DNA of 64,000 nt from Neoalteromonas arenosi (GTDB taxonomy: Bacteria > Pseudomonadota > Gammaproteobacteria > Enterobacterales > Alteromonadaceae), in assembly GCF_030362855.1 (NCBI RefSeq), contig NZ_JAUCBP010000012.1, positions 186,001 to 250,000 on the forward strand, read 5' to 3'. Positions 44,533 to 54,014 of this stretch are shown here, one piece after another. The translations under genes were made by a program, and so were the position numbers. Every line of letters starts with the position of its first letter. Within the stretch, counting starts at the first letter, position 1. The notes beneath the pieces are model-generated. The model had not been told where the DNA came from. It did no database searches and was given only the letters and a program-made list of their open reading frames with translations.

Positions 44533-45185
44533 ATCAGTCCCAATTCGATACTTTTTAAAACCGCTCGAGTGCGATCCCGAACCCCCAGCTTGCCGAGAAT
44601 GCTCGAAACTTGATTTTTTATTGTACCTTCAGATTTAAACATCGACACCGCGATCTCTCGGTTACTACATCCAGCAGCCATTAAGCGCAAAATTTCTTGC
44701 TCTTTATTACTCAATGGCTCGATTAACGACTGTTCTTCAATATCGGCTGGTGGGTTATTCGCAATGCCGGTAAGGAGTCTTTCAGTGATTGCGGGTTGGA
44801 TAAAGGTCTTGCCTGAAGCAACATCATTAACGGCGGCAACTAATGTCTCTAGCGACACATCTTTGAGAAGATAGCCTTTGGCGCCAGATTTTACTGCGTC
44901 TAACACCAGTTGATGCTCGTCAAAGGTAGTCAGCATAAGTACGGGAGGAGAAGTGTCCAATTCACGCATCGCTTGCAGAGTTTTAATGCCATCTAACACT
45001 GGCATACGGATATCCATTAACACCGCATCAACTGCATCGCTGGAGTGAGCTGCCAGCCAATCTAACGCTTGCTGGCCGTCAGCGCATTCGTGTTTTACGC
45101 ATATGCTTCCCGATAACTCTAGTAAGCTGCGAATACCCGCTCTCACTAGTGCTTGATCATCAACGAGTAGCACTTGCAGTGTCAT
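44529..45185 (-). CDS. NarL/LuxR-type response regulator
   Basis: A 218-aa two-component regulator. The receiver domain (1-120) has the acidic pair at D9-D10, the phospho-acceptor D58 in VLMDIRMPVLDG, and the conserved Lys in GAKGYLLKD. The LuxR-type helix-turn-helix (about 150-215) has LSNKEQEILRLMAAGCSNREIAVSM and GTIKNQVSSILGKLGVRDRTRAVL. Its kinase is encoded upstream and overlaps by 4 bases (GTG/ATG overlap), so they form one operon. The likely operator is the dyad at 46365-46394. Confidence 0.92.
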   Translation of the reverse strand: MTLQVLLVDDQALVRAGIRSLLELSGSICVKHECADGQQALDWLAAHSSDAVDAVLMDIRMPVLDGIKTLQAMRELDTSPPVLMLTTFDEHQLVLDAVKSGAKGYLLKDVSLETLVAAVNDVASGKTFIQPAITERLLTGIANNPPADIEEQSLIEPLSNKEQEILRLMAAGCSNREIAVSMFKSEGTIKNQVSSILGKLGVRDRTRAVLKSIELGLI

Positions 45186-46324
45186 GCTGTAGTTCCAATT
45201 ATTATCTGAGTATGAAAACCATGTTCATCGCGATTAAATACGACCTTGCCACCGAGAGCTTGTACGCGTTCAGTCATGCCGTTCAACCCATTGCCTAGCG
45301 TTAATGCGCTTTTTTGATTCACCCCGTTGTCACTAATTTCCAGGGTCAAATCGTCCTGCTGTTGTTCAAGTGTCACGTTAATCTGCTGTGCATCACTGTG
45401 CTTAAGTGTATTGGTGATCGATTCTTGAACACAGCGCAACAATACCTCAGCACATTGGACATTGTCGATATTGATCTCAGTGGGTATTTCGATATAGACG
45501 TTTAACTGCGGAGTGTTTTTTTGTAGGGCGGTAAACGCAGCGTGTAGATCAATGTGTGACTTCTCTCGGATCTCACTGACCGCCTCTCTGACATCGCTCA
45601 AAAGTAATTTTGCCAGGCCATAGCACTCGTCGATATGACGTTTACTCTCGCCATCGCTGATACGTGATGCCACTTGTAGTTTAATCGTCAATGCGGTGAG
45701 ATGGTGACCCAGAAGGTCGTGGATATTGCGGGCAATTCGCGTTCTTTCCGACTGTTTGGTGGCTTCCGTTAACAACGACTGTGTGGCAATTAGTTCCCGA
45801 TTAGCAATGCTCAACTCGGTATGCGCCTGTTTGGCTTTGATCATTGAGTTAATCATAACAAGCGCAAACAGATTAAACGTCCAAAACAATGTTGCTGTGA
45901 TCAGCATGCCCTCGCGCTGCCAATAGTATTGATAGACCAACCAAAGTGGTAACGAGACCACTAAAGACAAAACAACGGCAAACTTAAATGGCATGACGTA
46001 GGGTAGAATTGAGCACATCATGACGGCTAATATTGCAGTGTAGGTATAGGGCACACTGAAATACAGTCCAATGATGATCAACCACTGCAGTGCAAAAAGT
46101 ACCAATCGCGTCGTTGGTTCATGGCGGTACTCCCGCTCGCGTGTTGCCGCATGCCAGAATACCCAAAACAGCAAATACAAAGCGCCGGCTAGCAGCGTCT
46201 GGGCAGTAGAATATGAGTGGCTCTGCCACATCAAGTAAACGGCGCTAGCACTAACCAGTAGCCAAGTTACCAGAGCAGAAAGCACTTCTAATTCTATGCG
46301 TTGTAATCGTTCTAAAAACTTCAT
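45182..46324 (-). CDS. DesK-like sensor histidine kinase
   Basis: A 380-aa membrane kinase with about five to six hydrophobic helices (residues 12-160), a coiled-coil linker (165-195), a HisKA_3 dimerisation domain with H202 in RIARNIHDLLGHHLTAL, and a HATPase domain with the N-box CVQESITNTLKHSDA and the G-box GNGLNGMTERVQALGG. This is the layout of DesK and LiaS-type kinases that sense membrane state. There is no periplasmic sensor domain, so the signal is likely in the membrane. The predicted start of transcription (see 46331-46359) coincides with the ATG, suggesting a leaderless message. Confidence 0.9.
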   Translation of the reverse strand: MKFLERLQRIELEVLSALVTWLLVSASAVYLMWQSHSYSTAQTLLAGALYLLFWVFWHAATREREYRHEPTTRLVLFALQWLIIIGLYFSVPYTYTAILAVMMCSILPYVMPFKFAVVLSLVVSLPLWLVYQYYWQREGMLITATLFWTFNLFALVMINSMIKAKQAHTELSIANRELIATQSLLTEATKQSERTRIARNIHDLLGHHLTALTIKLQVASRISDGESKRHIDECYGLAKLLLSDVREAVSEIREKSHIDLHAAFTALQKNTPQLNVYIEIPTEINIDNVQCAEVLLRCVQESITNTLKHSDAQQINVTLEQQQDDLTLEISDNGVNQKSALTLGNGLNGMTERVQALGGKVVFNRDEHGFHTQIIIGTTA

Positions 46325-46330
46325 TCGGTA

Positions 46331-46359
46331 ATTATGCCCACGCAGAAGATTATGGCCAA
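46331..46359 (-). promoter_or_regulatory. Probable promoter of the kinase-regulator operon
   Basis: On the minus strand TTGGCC (46359-46354), a 17-base spacer and CATAAT (46336-46331) form a fair sigma-70 promoter whose start site would fall at about 46324, the A of the kinase ATG. No ribosome-binding site is seen, which fits a leaderless message. Confidence 0.5.
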
Positions 46360-46364
46360 TAGGT

Positions 46365-46394
46365 CAAAAGTCACTTTTTCTATCGTGACTTTTG
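46365..46394. promoter_or_regulatory. 30-bp inverted repeat, candidate response-regulator operator
   Basis: CAAAAGTCAC and GTGACTTTTG are perfect 10-base arms separated by 10 bases, so the arm centres are about two helical turns apart. It lies in the 134-base divergent region between the kinase operon and the membrane gene at 46459, at about -41 to -70 relative to the predicted kinase start site. That is the place expected for autoregulation by the LuxR-type regulator. Confidence 0.6.
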
Positions 46395-46458
46395 GCACTG
46401 ATAGTTGGCTATATAAGCCGCTAGAATCTGCTTCAATCATAGTGATGAGGACAGCTAG

Positions 46459-47208
46459 ATGGCAAATTTACATTCATTCCTTTTTATTATTCACGTTGTA
46501 TTTGGCGGTGCCGCCTTAGTTTTGTTTTGGATCCCCGTATTGACCAAAAAAGGCCAGTTAAATCACATTCAGTTTGGTCGCTATTACAGAACAGCGATGT
46601 ACACAGTGGCTGCCAGTGGAGCGTTGATGGCCATGATGGTACTGATGTGGCCGATGACGGTAAAAGGGGATTTGTTTACCACTGCTCACGACCCTCAAAT
46701 AGTAATAGAGCGAATTCGGGTATTATGGGGTTTCTTGCTCTATCTGAGTTTGTTGAGCTTTACTTCAACGCGACACGGTATGCAAACCCTCAATGCTAAA
46801 GCTGATCGTTCGATATTGCGCCGTTGGCACTTTGTGGTGCCACTGATAGTACTCTTTGTGGGGGGCGTTTTGCTTGCGGTCCTAGGCTATTTAAATAATC
46901 GTACATTACATATCGTCTTTGGTATCTTGGGCGTTGCAATCAGTGGCAGTATGCTGCGTTATTGCTTCAAAGCTACCATCAAGCCCGGTGAATGGGTGAT
47001 TGAACATTTAAGCGCAATGATCGGCTCAGGTATCGGCGCATATACGGCATTTTTAGCCTTTGGTGGCCGCGTTATTTTCAGTGACTTAGGCGCTTGGCAG
47101 ATGGTGTTTTGGATTGCACCAGGGGTTATTGGTGGTATCGCGGCGAGCGTAATTGCACAGAAATACGCCAAGCAAATGGGCTTGGCGAAGCGCCCTAATA
47201 TTGAATAA
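46459..47208 (+). CDS. DUF2306-like multi-pass membrane protein
   Basis: A 249-aa protein with about seven helices. The pattern IIHVVFGGAALVLFWIPVLTKKG...HIQFGRYYRTAMYTV (residues 9-55) is that of DUF2306-type proteins, with His in the first helix and after the first loop, and further conserved-looking His in RWHFVVPL and TLHIVFGILG. Function is unknown; candidates are membrane redox or lipid-related roles. It is divergent from the DesK-like two-component system and shares its control region. It ends at a bidirectional terminator before metK. It resembles in layout the gene at 24133. Confidence 0.68.
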   Translation: MANLHSFLFIIHVVFGGAALVLFWIPVLTKKGQLNHIQFGRYYRTAMYTVAASGALMAMMVLMWPMTVKGDLFTTAHDPQIVIERIRVLWGFLLYLSLLSFTSTRHGMQTLNAKADRSILRRWHFVVPLIVLFVGGVLLAVLGYLNNRTLHIVFGILGVAISGSMLRYCFKATIKPGEWVIEHLSAMIGSGIGAYTAFLAFGGRVIFSDLGAWQMVFWIAPGVIGGIAASVIAQKYAKQMGLAKRPNIE

Positions 47209-47227
47209 AAGAATGAACCAAAAAAAA

Positions 47228-47257
47228 GGCTGAGTTTTTTACTCAGCCCTGTGCTTT
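47228..47257. terminator. Bidirectional terminator between the membrane gene and metK
   Basis: GGCTGAGT / ACTCAGCC stem with a T-rich loop. A-run and T-rich flanks on the two sides let it serve both convergent genes, best for metK on the minus strand, which reads into the A7 run as T7. Confidence 0.8.
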
Positions 47258-47271
47258 TTTGATCAAACCGC

Positions 47272-48429
47272 TTAAGCCAACTTTTCCGCCGCGGCCCTTA
47301 GAGTTGCCGCTTTGTCGGTTTGCTCCCACGGAAACTCGTTGCGACCAAAGTGACCGTATGCAGCTGTAGGCTTATAGATAGGTCGCTCAAGGTCAAGCAT
47401 CTTGATCAAGCCATAGGGGCGCAAATCGAAATATTCACGCACCAGTTGCGTAAGCGCTGAATCTGATACTACCCCGGTTCCAAATGAATCAATACTAATC
47501 GACGTGGGTTCGGCAACACCGATAGCATAAGAGACCTGGATCTCACAACGTTTAGCCAGGCCTGCAGCGACGATATTTTTCGCGACATAACGACCGGCAT
47601 AAGCTGCTGAACGGTCAACTTTTGAGGGATCTTTACCTGAAAACGCACCGCCGCCGTGACGAGCCATACCACCATAAGTATCAACAATGATCTTACGGCC
47701 TGTTAATCCACAGTCGCCCATAGGACCACCGATAACAAACCGGCCTGTTGGATTGATATGGAACTGAGTTTGTTTTGAGATCCACTCTTCAGGTAATACC
47801 GGCTTGATCACTTTTTCCATCACTGCGTCACGCAAATCAGCAGTACTCACGCTGTCACAGTGTTGGGTAGACAAGACAACGGCGTCGATACCTACCGGTT
47901 GATTATTCTCATACACAAATGTGACCTGCGATTTTGCGTCAGGGCGTAACCATTCGAGTTCACCTGACTTACGCAGCTCTGCTTGGCGCTGAACTAGCCG
48001 GTGTGAATACGTGATCGGTGCAGGCATGAGTACATCGGTTTCGTCGCTTGCGTAACCAAACATTAAACCTTGATCACCGGCACCTTGGTCTTCTGGGCGG
48101 GCGCGATCAACACCTTGATTGATATCCGGTGATTGCTTGCCGATGGCGTTTAATACCGCACACGAATCAGCATCAAAGCCCATATCAGAATGAGTGTAGC
48201 CAATGCTCCTGACTGTTTCGCGCGTCAATTCTTCAATATCGACCCACGCTGAAGTAGTAACTTCACCACCGACCAGCACCATACCGGTTTTTACGAAGCT
48301 TTCACAAGCCACGCGCGCATGCGGGTCTTGCTCTAAAATCGCGTCCAGAACCGCGTCTGAGATTTGGTCGGCGATTTTATCGGGATGTCCCTCTGAAACC
48401 GATTCAGAGGTAAATAAATGTTTAGCCAT
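47272..48429 (-). CDS. metK: S-adenosylmethionine synthetase
   Basis: Makes SAM from methionine and ATP. The 385-aa product (E. coli 384) contains [24 protein letters not shown] at the N-terminus, the [12 protein letters not shown] active-site motif, the P-loop-like [20 protein letters not shown] (about 259-278) and GHFGR near the C-terminus. ATG 48429 lies 6 bases after AGGAGCC (minus strand). Its upstream region carries tandem MetJ boxes, so it is probably repressed by MetJ and SAM. Confidence 0.97.
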   Translation of the reverse strand: MAKHLFTSESVSEGHPDKIADQISDAVLDAILEQDPHARVACESFVKTGMVLVGGEVTTSAWVDIEELTRETVRSIGYTHSDMGFDADSCAVLNAIGKQSPDINQGVDRARPEDQGAGDQGLMFGYASDETDVLMPAPITYSHRLVQRQAELRKSGELEWLRPDAKSQVTFVYENNQPVGIDAVVLSTQHCDSVSTADLRDAVMEKVIKPVLPEEWISKQTQFHINPTGRFVIGGPMGDCGLTGRKIIVDTYGGMARHGGGAFSGKDPSKVDRSAAYAGRYVAKNIVAAGLAKRCEIQVSYAIGVAEPTSISIDSFGTGVVSDSALTQLVREYFDLRPYGLIKMLDLERPIYKPTAAYGHFGRNEFPWEQTDKAATLRAAAEKLA

Positions 48430-48503
48430 TCGGGCTCCTATATAAGTGGCTGTCGTGCCATTTACATCATTATCGTCAAGTTTACTGATATATTTAAAAA
48501 AAC

Positions 48504-48535
48504 ACCAGTCTTTACTTCTAGACGTCTAAATGTCT
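48504..48535 (-). promoter_or_regulatory. Tandem MetJ operator (four met boxes) upstream of metK
   Basis: Four 8-base units lie exactly in register: ACCAGTCT, TTACTTCT, AGACGTCT and AAATGTCT. Against the AGACGTCT consensus they match 5, 5, 8 and 6 of 8 positions. MetJ binds such tandem boxes cooperatively with SAM. The array is about 75 bases from the metK start. Confidence 0.75.
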
Positions 48536-48729
48536 ATTTGTTAACTTAAGTTGACACTTACGTGCGATTCTCTCTCACGCTGTGATAAATCAGCATTGGA
48601 TAGTAAAATTAGCTACTAAAGCCGTTGAACTCACACACTCTCTGAGTGAGAATAGCCGACCTAAATTTGTCGTATTTAAACCGCTGTGGAAACGCGTACG
48701 CGGCACAAAAAGATCAATCAGGAGAAATC
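48536..48729. other. tkt upstream region
   Basis: About 190 bases before the transketolase start. A perfect TTGACA (48551-48556) has no matching -10 at normal spacing, and TAAAAT (48604-48609) has no good -35. The promoter is therefore not assigned. A reading frame open from 48646 into tkt is treated as leader. Confidence 0.4.
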
Positions 48730-50736
48730 ATGTCAACAACTCTTTCACGTCGTGAGCTAGCCAATGCTATACGAGCGCTCAGTATGGATGCCGTCCAACA
48801 AGCAAAATCTGGACACCCGGGAGCACCAATGGGCATGGCAGATATAGCTCAAGTATTGTGGGGAGATGAATTGTCACATAACCCAGCAAACCCGGACTGG
48901 GCGAACCGCGACCGCTTTGTTTTATCTAACGGTCATGGCTCAATGTTGTTGTATTCGCTGCTGCATTTGACAGGTTATGACGTTTCGATTGACGATCTCA
49001 AACAATTTCGTCAGCTGCACTCCAAAACACCAGGCCACCCTGAGTATGGTTACGCGCCTGGCGTAGAAACAACCACCGGACCATTGGGGCAGGGGATCAC
49101 CAATGCAGTCGGTTTTGCGATTGCTGAGAAATCATTGGCGGCCCAGTTTAATCAGCCTGGTTTCAATATTGTTGACCACTACACCTACGCCTTTATGGGC
49201 GATGGTTGCTTGATGGAAGGTATCTCGCACGAAGCATGTTCACTGGCGGGAACCCTTGGACTGGGTAAATTAATTGCATTTTGGGATGACAACGGCATCT
49301 CTATTGACGGCGAAGTCGAAGGCTGGTTTACCGATGATACACCCGCGCGTTTTAAATCATACGGCTGGCAGGTCATCGAAGCTGTTGACGGGCACGATCC
49401 CGAGCAAATTGCAGCGGCAATCAAAGCGGCTAAAGCCAATACCACACAACCGACACTGATTTGTTGTAAAACAGTGATTGGTTTTGGCTCGCCAAACAAG
49501 CAGGGCACGGAATCATGTCACGGCGCGCCATTAGGCGACGATGAGATTGCACTTACCCGCGAGGCCCTTGGATGGCACTACGGACCGTTTGAAGTACCTC
49601 AAGATATATACGCTGGCTGGAGTGCACTGGAGCGCGGTCAGGTTGCGGAAGCCGAGTGGAATGCGTTATTTGATGCATATGCTAAAGAGCACCCTGCATT
49701 GGCCGATGAGTTTGCCCGTCGTCAAGTAGGTCGATTGCCAGCAGATTGGCAAGAGAAGGCAACGGCTTATATCGAACAGTTACAAGCTAACCCGAGTAAT
49801 GACGCTACGCGTAAATCATCACAAAATACACTAAATGCTTTTGGTCCTTTATTACCTGAACTTATGGGTGGTTCCGCTGATTTGGCCGGCTCGAATTTGA
49901 CCATTTGGCAGGGGAGTCAGCCGCTAACTGCTGATGATGCCTCTGGGAATTACATCTATTACGGTGTACGTGAGTTTGCTATGTCCGCAATCATGAACGG
50001 CATTGCACTACACGGTGGCTTCAAGCCCTACGGTGCGACCTTCTTGATGTTTATGGAATATGCACGTAATGCAGTGCGCATGGCCGCGATCATGAAGCAG
50101 CCTGCAATTTTTGTGTACACCCATGATTCGATTGGGCTTGGCGAAGATGGGCCCACTCACCAGCCGGTCGAGCAATTAGTCGCCTTACGTTCTACCCCTA
50201 ACTTAGACAACTGGCGCCCATGTGACCAAGTTGAATCGGCGGTTGCATGGAAAGCTGCGATTGAACGCAGTGACGGTCCAACGACCTTGATTTTCAGTCG
50301 CCAGGGCATGCCGCAACAAGATCGAACTGCCGAACAGGTAGCGAATATTGCTAAAGGCGGTTACATCCTGAAAGATACTACGGGAACGCCAGACGTAATT
50401 CTGATCGCGACTGGCTCGGAAGTACAAATTGCGGTAGCGGCCGCTGACCAGCTAACTCAAGCAGGCCAAGCTGTGCGCGTTGTTTCAATGCCGTCTACGG
50501 ATGTTTTTGAGCAACAAGATCAAGCATACCGTGACGCTGTGTTGCCACCAAACGTAACTAAACGGGTCGCAGTCGAAGCGCTGAGTAAAGACAGTTGGTA
50601 CAAGTACGTTGGCTTAAATGGTGCCATCGTCGGTATGGATACGTTCGGTGAATCAGCGCCTGCAGGTGATTTGTTCCAACACTTTGGGATCACTGTTGAA
50701 GCCGCTGTTACTGCGGCTAAAAGTTTGAATGGATAA
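48730..50736 (+). CDS. tkt: Transketolase
   Basis: Transfers two-carbon units in the pentose phosphate pathway using thiamine diphosphate. The 668-aa product (E. coli TktA 663) shows [20 protein letters not shown] at the N-terminus, the ThDP motif [13 protein letters not shown]...[10 protein letters not shown], and the transketolase pyrimidine domain with [17 protein letters not shown] and [21 protein letters not shown] 48730 follows GGAG by 5 bases. It starts the tkt-epd-pgk-aldolase operon, and its stop overlaps the epd start by 8 bases. Confidence 0.97.
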   Translation: MSTTLSRRELANAIRALSMDAVQQAKSGHPGAPMGMADIAQVLWGDELSHNPANPDWANRDRFVLSNGHGSMLLYSLLHLTGYDVSIDDLKQFRQLHSKTPGHPEYGYAPGVETTTGPLGQGITNAVGFAIAEKSLAAQFNQPGFNIVDHYTYAFMGDGCLMEGISHEACSLAGTLGLGKLIAFWDDNGISIDGEVEGWFTDDTPARFKSYGWQVIEAVDGHDPEQIAAAIKAAKANTTQPTLICCKTVIGFGSPNKQGTESCHGAPLGDDEIALTREALGWHYGPFEVPQDIYAGWSALERGQVAEAEWNALFDAYAKEHPALADEFARRQVGRLPADWQEKATAYIEQLQANPSNDATRKSSQNTLNAFGPLLPELMGGSADLAGSNLTIWQGSQPLTADDASGNYIYYGVREFAMSAIMNGIALHGGFKPYGATFLMFMEYARNAVRMAAIMKQPAIFVYTHDSIGLGEDGPTHQPVEQLVALRSTPNLDNWRPCDQVESAVAWKAAIERSDGPTTLIFSRQGMPQQDRTAEQVANIAKGGYILKDTTGTPDVILIATGSEVQIAVAAADQLTQAGQAVRVVSMPSTDVFEQQDQAYRDAVLPPNVTKRVAVEALSKDSWYKYVGLNGAIVGMDTFGESAPAGDLFQHFGITVEAAVTAAKSLNG

Positions 50737-51799
50737 ACCGACGACTTTGGCACAACGACCAGTGCGCGTCGCTATTAATGGCTTTGGACGCATTGGTCGC
50801 AATGTTTTGCGCGCGTTATATGAAGCCCAGCGCGAAAAACAGATTCAAGTGGTCGCAATTAATGAGTTAGCCGACCCTGAAGGTATTGCACATCTCCTCA
50901 AATACGATACTGCGCACGGTCGCTTTGCGTTCCCTGTCAGTCGTGATAACGGCGATTTATTAGTCGCAGGCGATCGGATAGCGTTATTCCACCAGGCTGA
51001 CCCGAGTCAACTGCCATGGGACAAGCTGAATATTGATATTGTCCTAGAGTGTTCCGGTGAATTTACTACGCGCGAAGAATTACAGTTACACACTCAAGCG
51101 GGCGCGCGCAAAGTACTATTGTCTCAGCCAGGTGCGCCAGATATGGATGCGACAATCATTTACGGCGTTAATCATCACGAACTTAAAGCCAATGACCAAT
51201 TGGTTTCCAACGGCAGTTGTACAACCAACTGCATTGTTCCGGTCATTCGCGCGCTGGATCAAGCGTTTGAGGTACTCAGTGGAACAATCACTACGATCCA
51301 CTCTTCGATGCACGACCAGCAGGTTATTGATGCTTATCATCCCGATTTGCGTCGCACCCGAGCGGCTAGTCAATCAATTATTCCGGTAGACACTCGCTTA
51401 GCAGCTGGTATCGAGCGAATTTTGCCTAAATTTGCAGGAAAGTTTGAAGCGATTGCGGTACGTGTGCCAACCATTAATGTAACGGCCATGGACCTTAGCG
51501 TAACCGTTAATACTAACGTAGATATTAAAGCGGTTAATCAAGCTGTACAAAACGCGTGTAGCGGAGCATTAGAACGAATATTGAGCTATACCGAGGAACC
51601 GCTGGTATCCTGTGATTTTAATCACGATTCACACTCGTGTATCGTCGATGGCACACAAACACGCGTGAGCCACAAACACTTAATTAAAACCTTAGTCTGG
51701 TGTGATAACGAATGGGGCTTTGCCAATCGAATGTTAGATACAGCGCTGGCGATGCACCACACCGAATATGTTCAGAATAATCAGGAGATAAGCTTGTGA
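50729..51799 (+). CDS. epd: D-erythrose-4-phosphate dehydrogenase Epd
   Basis: Oxidises erythrose 4-phosphate to 4-phosphoerythronate for vitamin B6 synthesis, the step that feeds PdxB and finally PdxJ (encoded at 5.5 kb). The 356-aa protein is a GAPDH paralogue: [19 protein letters not shown], the catalytic Cys in [36 protein letters not shown] and [33 protein letters not shown] and the operon with tkt and pgk identify it as Epd rather than GapA. Overlaps with both neighbours indicate coupling. Confidence 0.94.
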   Translation: MDKPTTLAQRPVRVAINGFGRIGRNVLRALYEAQREKQIQVVAINELADPEGIAHLLKYDTAHGRFAFPVSRDNGDLLVAGDRIALFHQADPSQLPWDKLNIDIVLECSGEFTTREELQLHTQAGARKVLLSQPGAPDMDATIIYGVNHHELKANDQLVSNGSCTTNCIVPVIRALDQAFEVLSGTITTIHSSMHDQQVIDAYHPDLRRTRAASQSIIPVDTRLAAGIERILPKFAGKFEAIAVRVPTINVTAMDLSVTVNTNVDIKAVNQAVQNACSGALERILSYTEEPLVSCDFNHDSHSCIVDGTQTRVSHKHLIKTLVWCDNEWGFANRMLDTALAMHHTEYVQNNQEISL

Positions 51800-52983
51800 C
51801 AAACCTAATGCAGTCAATTAAAACCATGGATGATTTTGACTTAAGTGGAAAGCGAGTACTGATTCGTCAAGATTTAAACGTACCTGTCAAGGACGGTGTG
51901 GTCACTTCTGATGCACGAATTAAAGCCTCGCTACCGACTATTCAAAAAGCTCTAGAAGCAGGAGCGGCAGTGATCGTTATGTCGCACTTAGGACGACCAA
52001 CCGAGGGTGAGCCAGCGGCAGAGTATTCATTGACCCCAGTCGTTAATTACTTGCGCGAGGCATTATCAGTGCCGGTTACTTTAGCGACAGACTATCTCGA
52101 CGGCGTGGATGCCAAAGCAGGTGAACTAACGGTATTAGAAAACGTGCGTTTTAACGTTGGTGAGAAGAAAAACACCGATGATCTTGCTCAGCGCTACGCA
52201 GCATTGTGCGATATTTTTGTGATGGATGCATTCGGGACTGCCCACCGCGCGCAGGGCTCAACCCACGGTGTGGCTAAATTCGCGAAAGACGCCTGCGCCG
52301 GTCCGTTACTAGCTAATGAACTTGATGCACTAGGTAAAGCGCTTGAGAATCCTAAGCGGCCATTGGTTGCTATTGTCGGCGGGTCAAAAGTTTCGACAAA
52401 GTTGACGGTACTTGACTCATTAGCCGAAAAAGTTGACCAACTGATTGTCGGCGGTGGTATAGCCAACACCTTCATTGCTGCTCAAGGACATCAGGTAGGA
52501 AAATCATTAGTTGAAATGGATCTCGTCCCTGAAGCTCAGCGTTTAATCCAACAAGCGCAAGCCCAAGGCGGAAATATTCCGGTACCTGTTGATGTGGTGA
52601 CCGGCAAGGAATTTTCAGAAACAGCTGCGGCTGAAACCAAAGATGTCAGCGCCATTGAAGCGGATGATATGGTTTTCGATATCGGTCCAGCAAGTGCGAA
52701 ACAACTTGCTGATATTCTGACTAACGCAGGTACTATCGTGTGGAATGGTCCTGTGGGAGTATTTGAGTTTGACCAATTTGGCGCAGGTACAGAAGCGTTG
52801 GCTCGGGCAATTGCCGATAGTGATGCATTCTCAATTGCTGGTGGTGGTGACACGTTAGCGGCAGTCGACAAATATGGCATCGCAGACAAAGTATCTTATA
52901 TTTCTACCGGTGGCGGCGCGTTTTTAGAGTTTTTGGAAGGAAAAACCTTGCCAGCAGTCGCAGTATTGGCAGAGAAATACTGA
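51796..52983 (+). CDS. pgk: Phosphoglycerate kinase
   Basis: Glycolytic kinase of 395 aa (E. coli 387). Typical blocks are [58 protein letters not shown], the ATP-binding [10 protein letters not shown] and the C-terminal [16 protein letters not shown]...[14 protein letters not shown]. The start is GTG 51796, overlapping the epd stop by 4 bases; AGGAGATAAG precedes it. Confidence 0.97.
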   Translation: MTNLMQSIKTMDDFDLSGKRVLIRQDLNVPVKDGVVTSDARIKASLPTIQKALEAGAAVIVMSHLGRPTEGEPAAEYSLTPVVNYLREALSVPVTLATDYLDGVDAKAGELTVLENVRFNVGEKKNTDDLAQRYAALCDIFVMDAFGTAHRAQGSTHGVAKFAKDACAGPLLANELDALGKALENPKRPLVAIVGGSKVSTKLTVLDSLAEKVDQLIVGGGIANTFIAAQGHQVGKSLVEMDLVPEAQRLIQQAQAQGGNIPVPVDVVTGKEFSETAAAETKDVSAIEADDMVFDIGPASAKQLADILTNAGTIVWNGPVGVFEFDQFGAGTEALARAIADSDAFSIAGGGDTLAAVDKYGIADKVSYISTGGGAFLEFLEGKTLPAVAVLAEKY

Positions 52984-53063
52984 TAAACTATCAATAATAA
53001 TAAATACAAATATAACCTTTTTACCCTACACGCCGCTTGCGGCAAAACCGAAGGAGTTGTTTT

Positions 53064-53963
53064 ATGGCATCTGAAGCTCAACAGGCAATGCTATCAAAAA
53101 TTAAAGATCAGACAGGATTTATTGCGGCACTTGATCAAAGTGGTGGCAGTACACCTAAAGCACTGAAACTTTATGGCGTCAATGAAGACGCATACAGCAA
53201 TGACGAAGAGATGTTTAGCGCTGTGCATGCCATGCGCACACGAATCATTACCAGCCCAGCTTTCAACGGATACCGCGTGTTAGGCGCGATTCTGTTTGAG
53301 AACACCTTAGATCGTGAAATCGAAGGTAAGTCGTCAGCACATTTTTTGTGGCAAGAAAAACAAGTCGTACCTTTCCTAAAAGTTGATAAAGGCTTAGCTG
53401 ATGAAGAGAATGGTGCGCAAGTCATGAAGCCAATGCCAGGCCTTGACGAGCTGCTTGCCAAAGCCAATGCACAGGACGTATTCGGTACGAAAATGCGCTC
53501 AGTTATCAAAATGGCGAACTTAGATGGTATTAAAGCGGTAGTTAAGCAACAGTTTGATATTGGTAAACAAATCATTGCTGCGGGCCTAGTACCTATCATT
53601 GAGCCTGAAGTCGATATCAATAGCCCACAAAAAGCTGAAGCTGAAGCTTTATTAAAAATTGAAATTTTAGCGCAGCTTAACGCCTTATCTGCTGACCAAG
53701 TAGTCATGTTAAAACTGACATTGCCTGAAACCGCAAACTTCTACACTGAATTGGTTGAACACCCTAATGTGTTGAAAGTGGTCGCATTATCAGGTGGCTA
53801 CAGTCGTGAAGAAGCCAATCAACGCCTGACAGAGAACAACGGTATGATTGCGAGTTTCTCTCGTGCGTTAACTGAAGGCGTATCGGCACAGCAATCTGAT
53901 GAAGAGTTCAATGCAACGCTAGATGCCACTATAGAGAGCATTTATCAGGCGTCGCGCACTTAG
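53064..53963 (+). CDS. fda: Class I fructose-bisphosphate aldolase (Staphylococcus Fda type)
   Basis: Cleaves fructose 1,6-bisphosphate through a Schiff-base Lys without a metal. The 299-aa protein starts [24 protein letters not shown] and contains [48 protein letters not shown] and [10 protein letters not shown] (the Lys in MLKLT is the likely Schiff-base residue), ending with [13 protein letters not shown]. This is the monomeric class I type known from Staphylococcus and some proteobacteria. It occupies the place of the class II fbaA of the E. coli epd-pgk-fbaA operon. AAGGAG precedes ATG 53064 by 7 bases. Confidence 0.93.
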   Translation: MASEAQQAMLSKIKDQTGFIAALDQSGGSTPKALKLYGVNEDAYSNDEEMFSAVHAMRTRIITSPAFNGYRVLGAILFENTLDREIEGKSSAHFLWQEKQVVPFLKVDKGLADEENGAQVMKPMPGLDELLAKANAQDVFGTKMRSVIKMANLDGIKAVVKQQFDIGKQIIAAGLVPIIEPEVDINSPQKAEAEALLKIEILAQLNALSADQVVMLKLTLPETANFYTELVEHPNVLKVVALSGGYSREEANQRLTENNGMIASFSRALTEGVSAQQSDEEFNATLDATIESIYQASRT

Positions 53964-53983
53964 TTAAAGCGCAAAAAAATAAG

Positions 53984-54014
53984 CCCCGCCGTCATCAGAC
54001 GCGCGGGGTTTTTT
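53984..54014 (+). terminator. Terminator of the tkt-epd-pgk-aldolase operon
   Basis: CCCCGC / GCGGGG outer stem with a nested GTC / GAC hairpin and a T6 run, 20 bases after the aldolase stop. Confidence 0.9.

Noticed and set aside
53171-53707. 178-codon open frame on the minus strand
   Set aside because: Antisense to the class I aldolase gene; no family resemblance and an unusual Ser/Ile/Lys composition typical of shadow frames.
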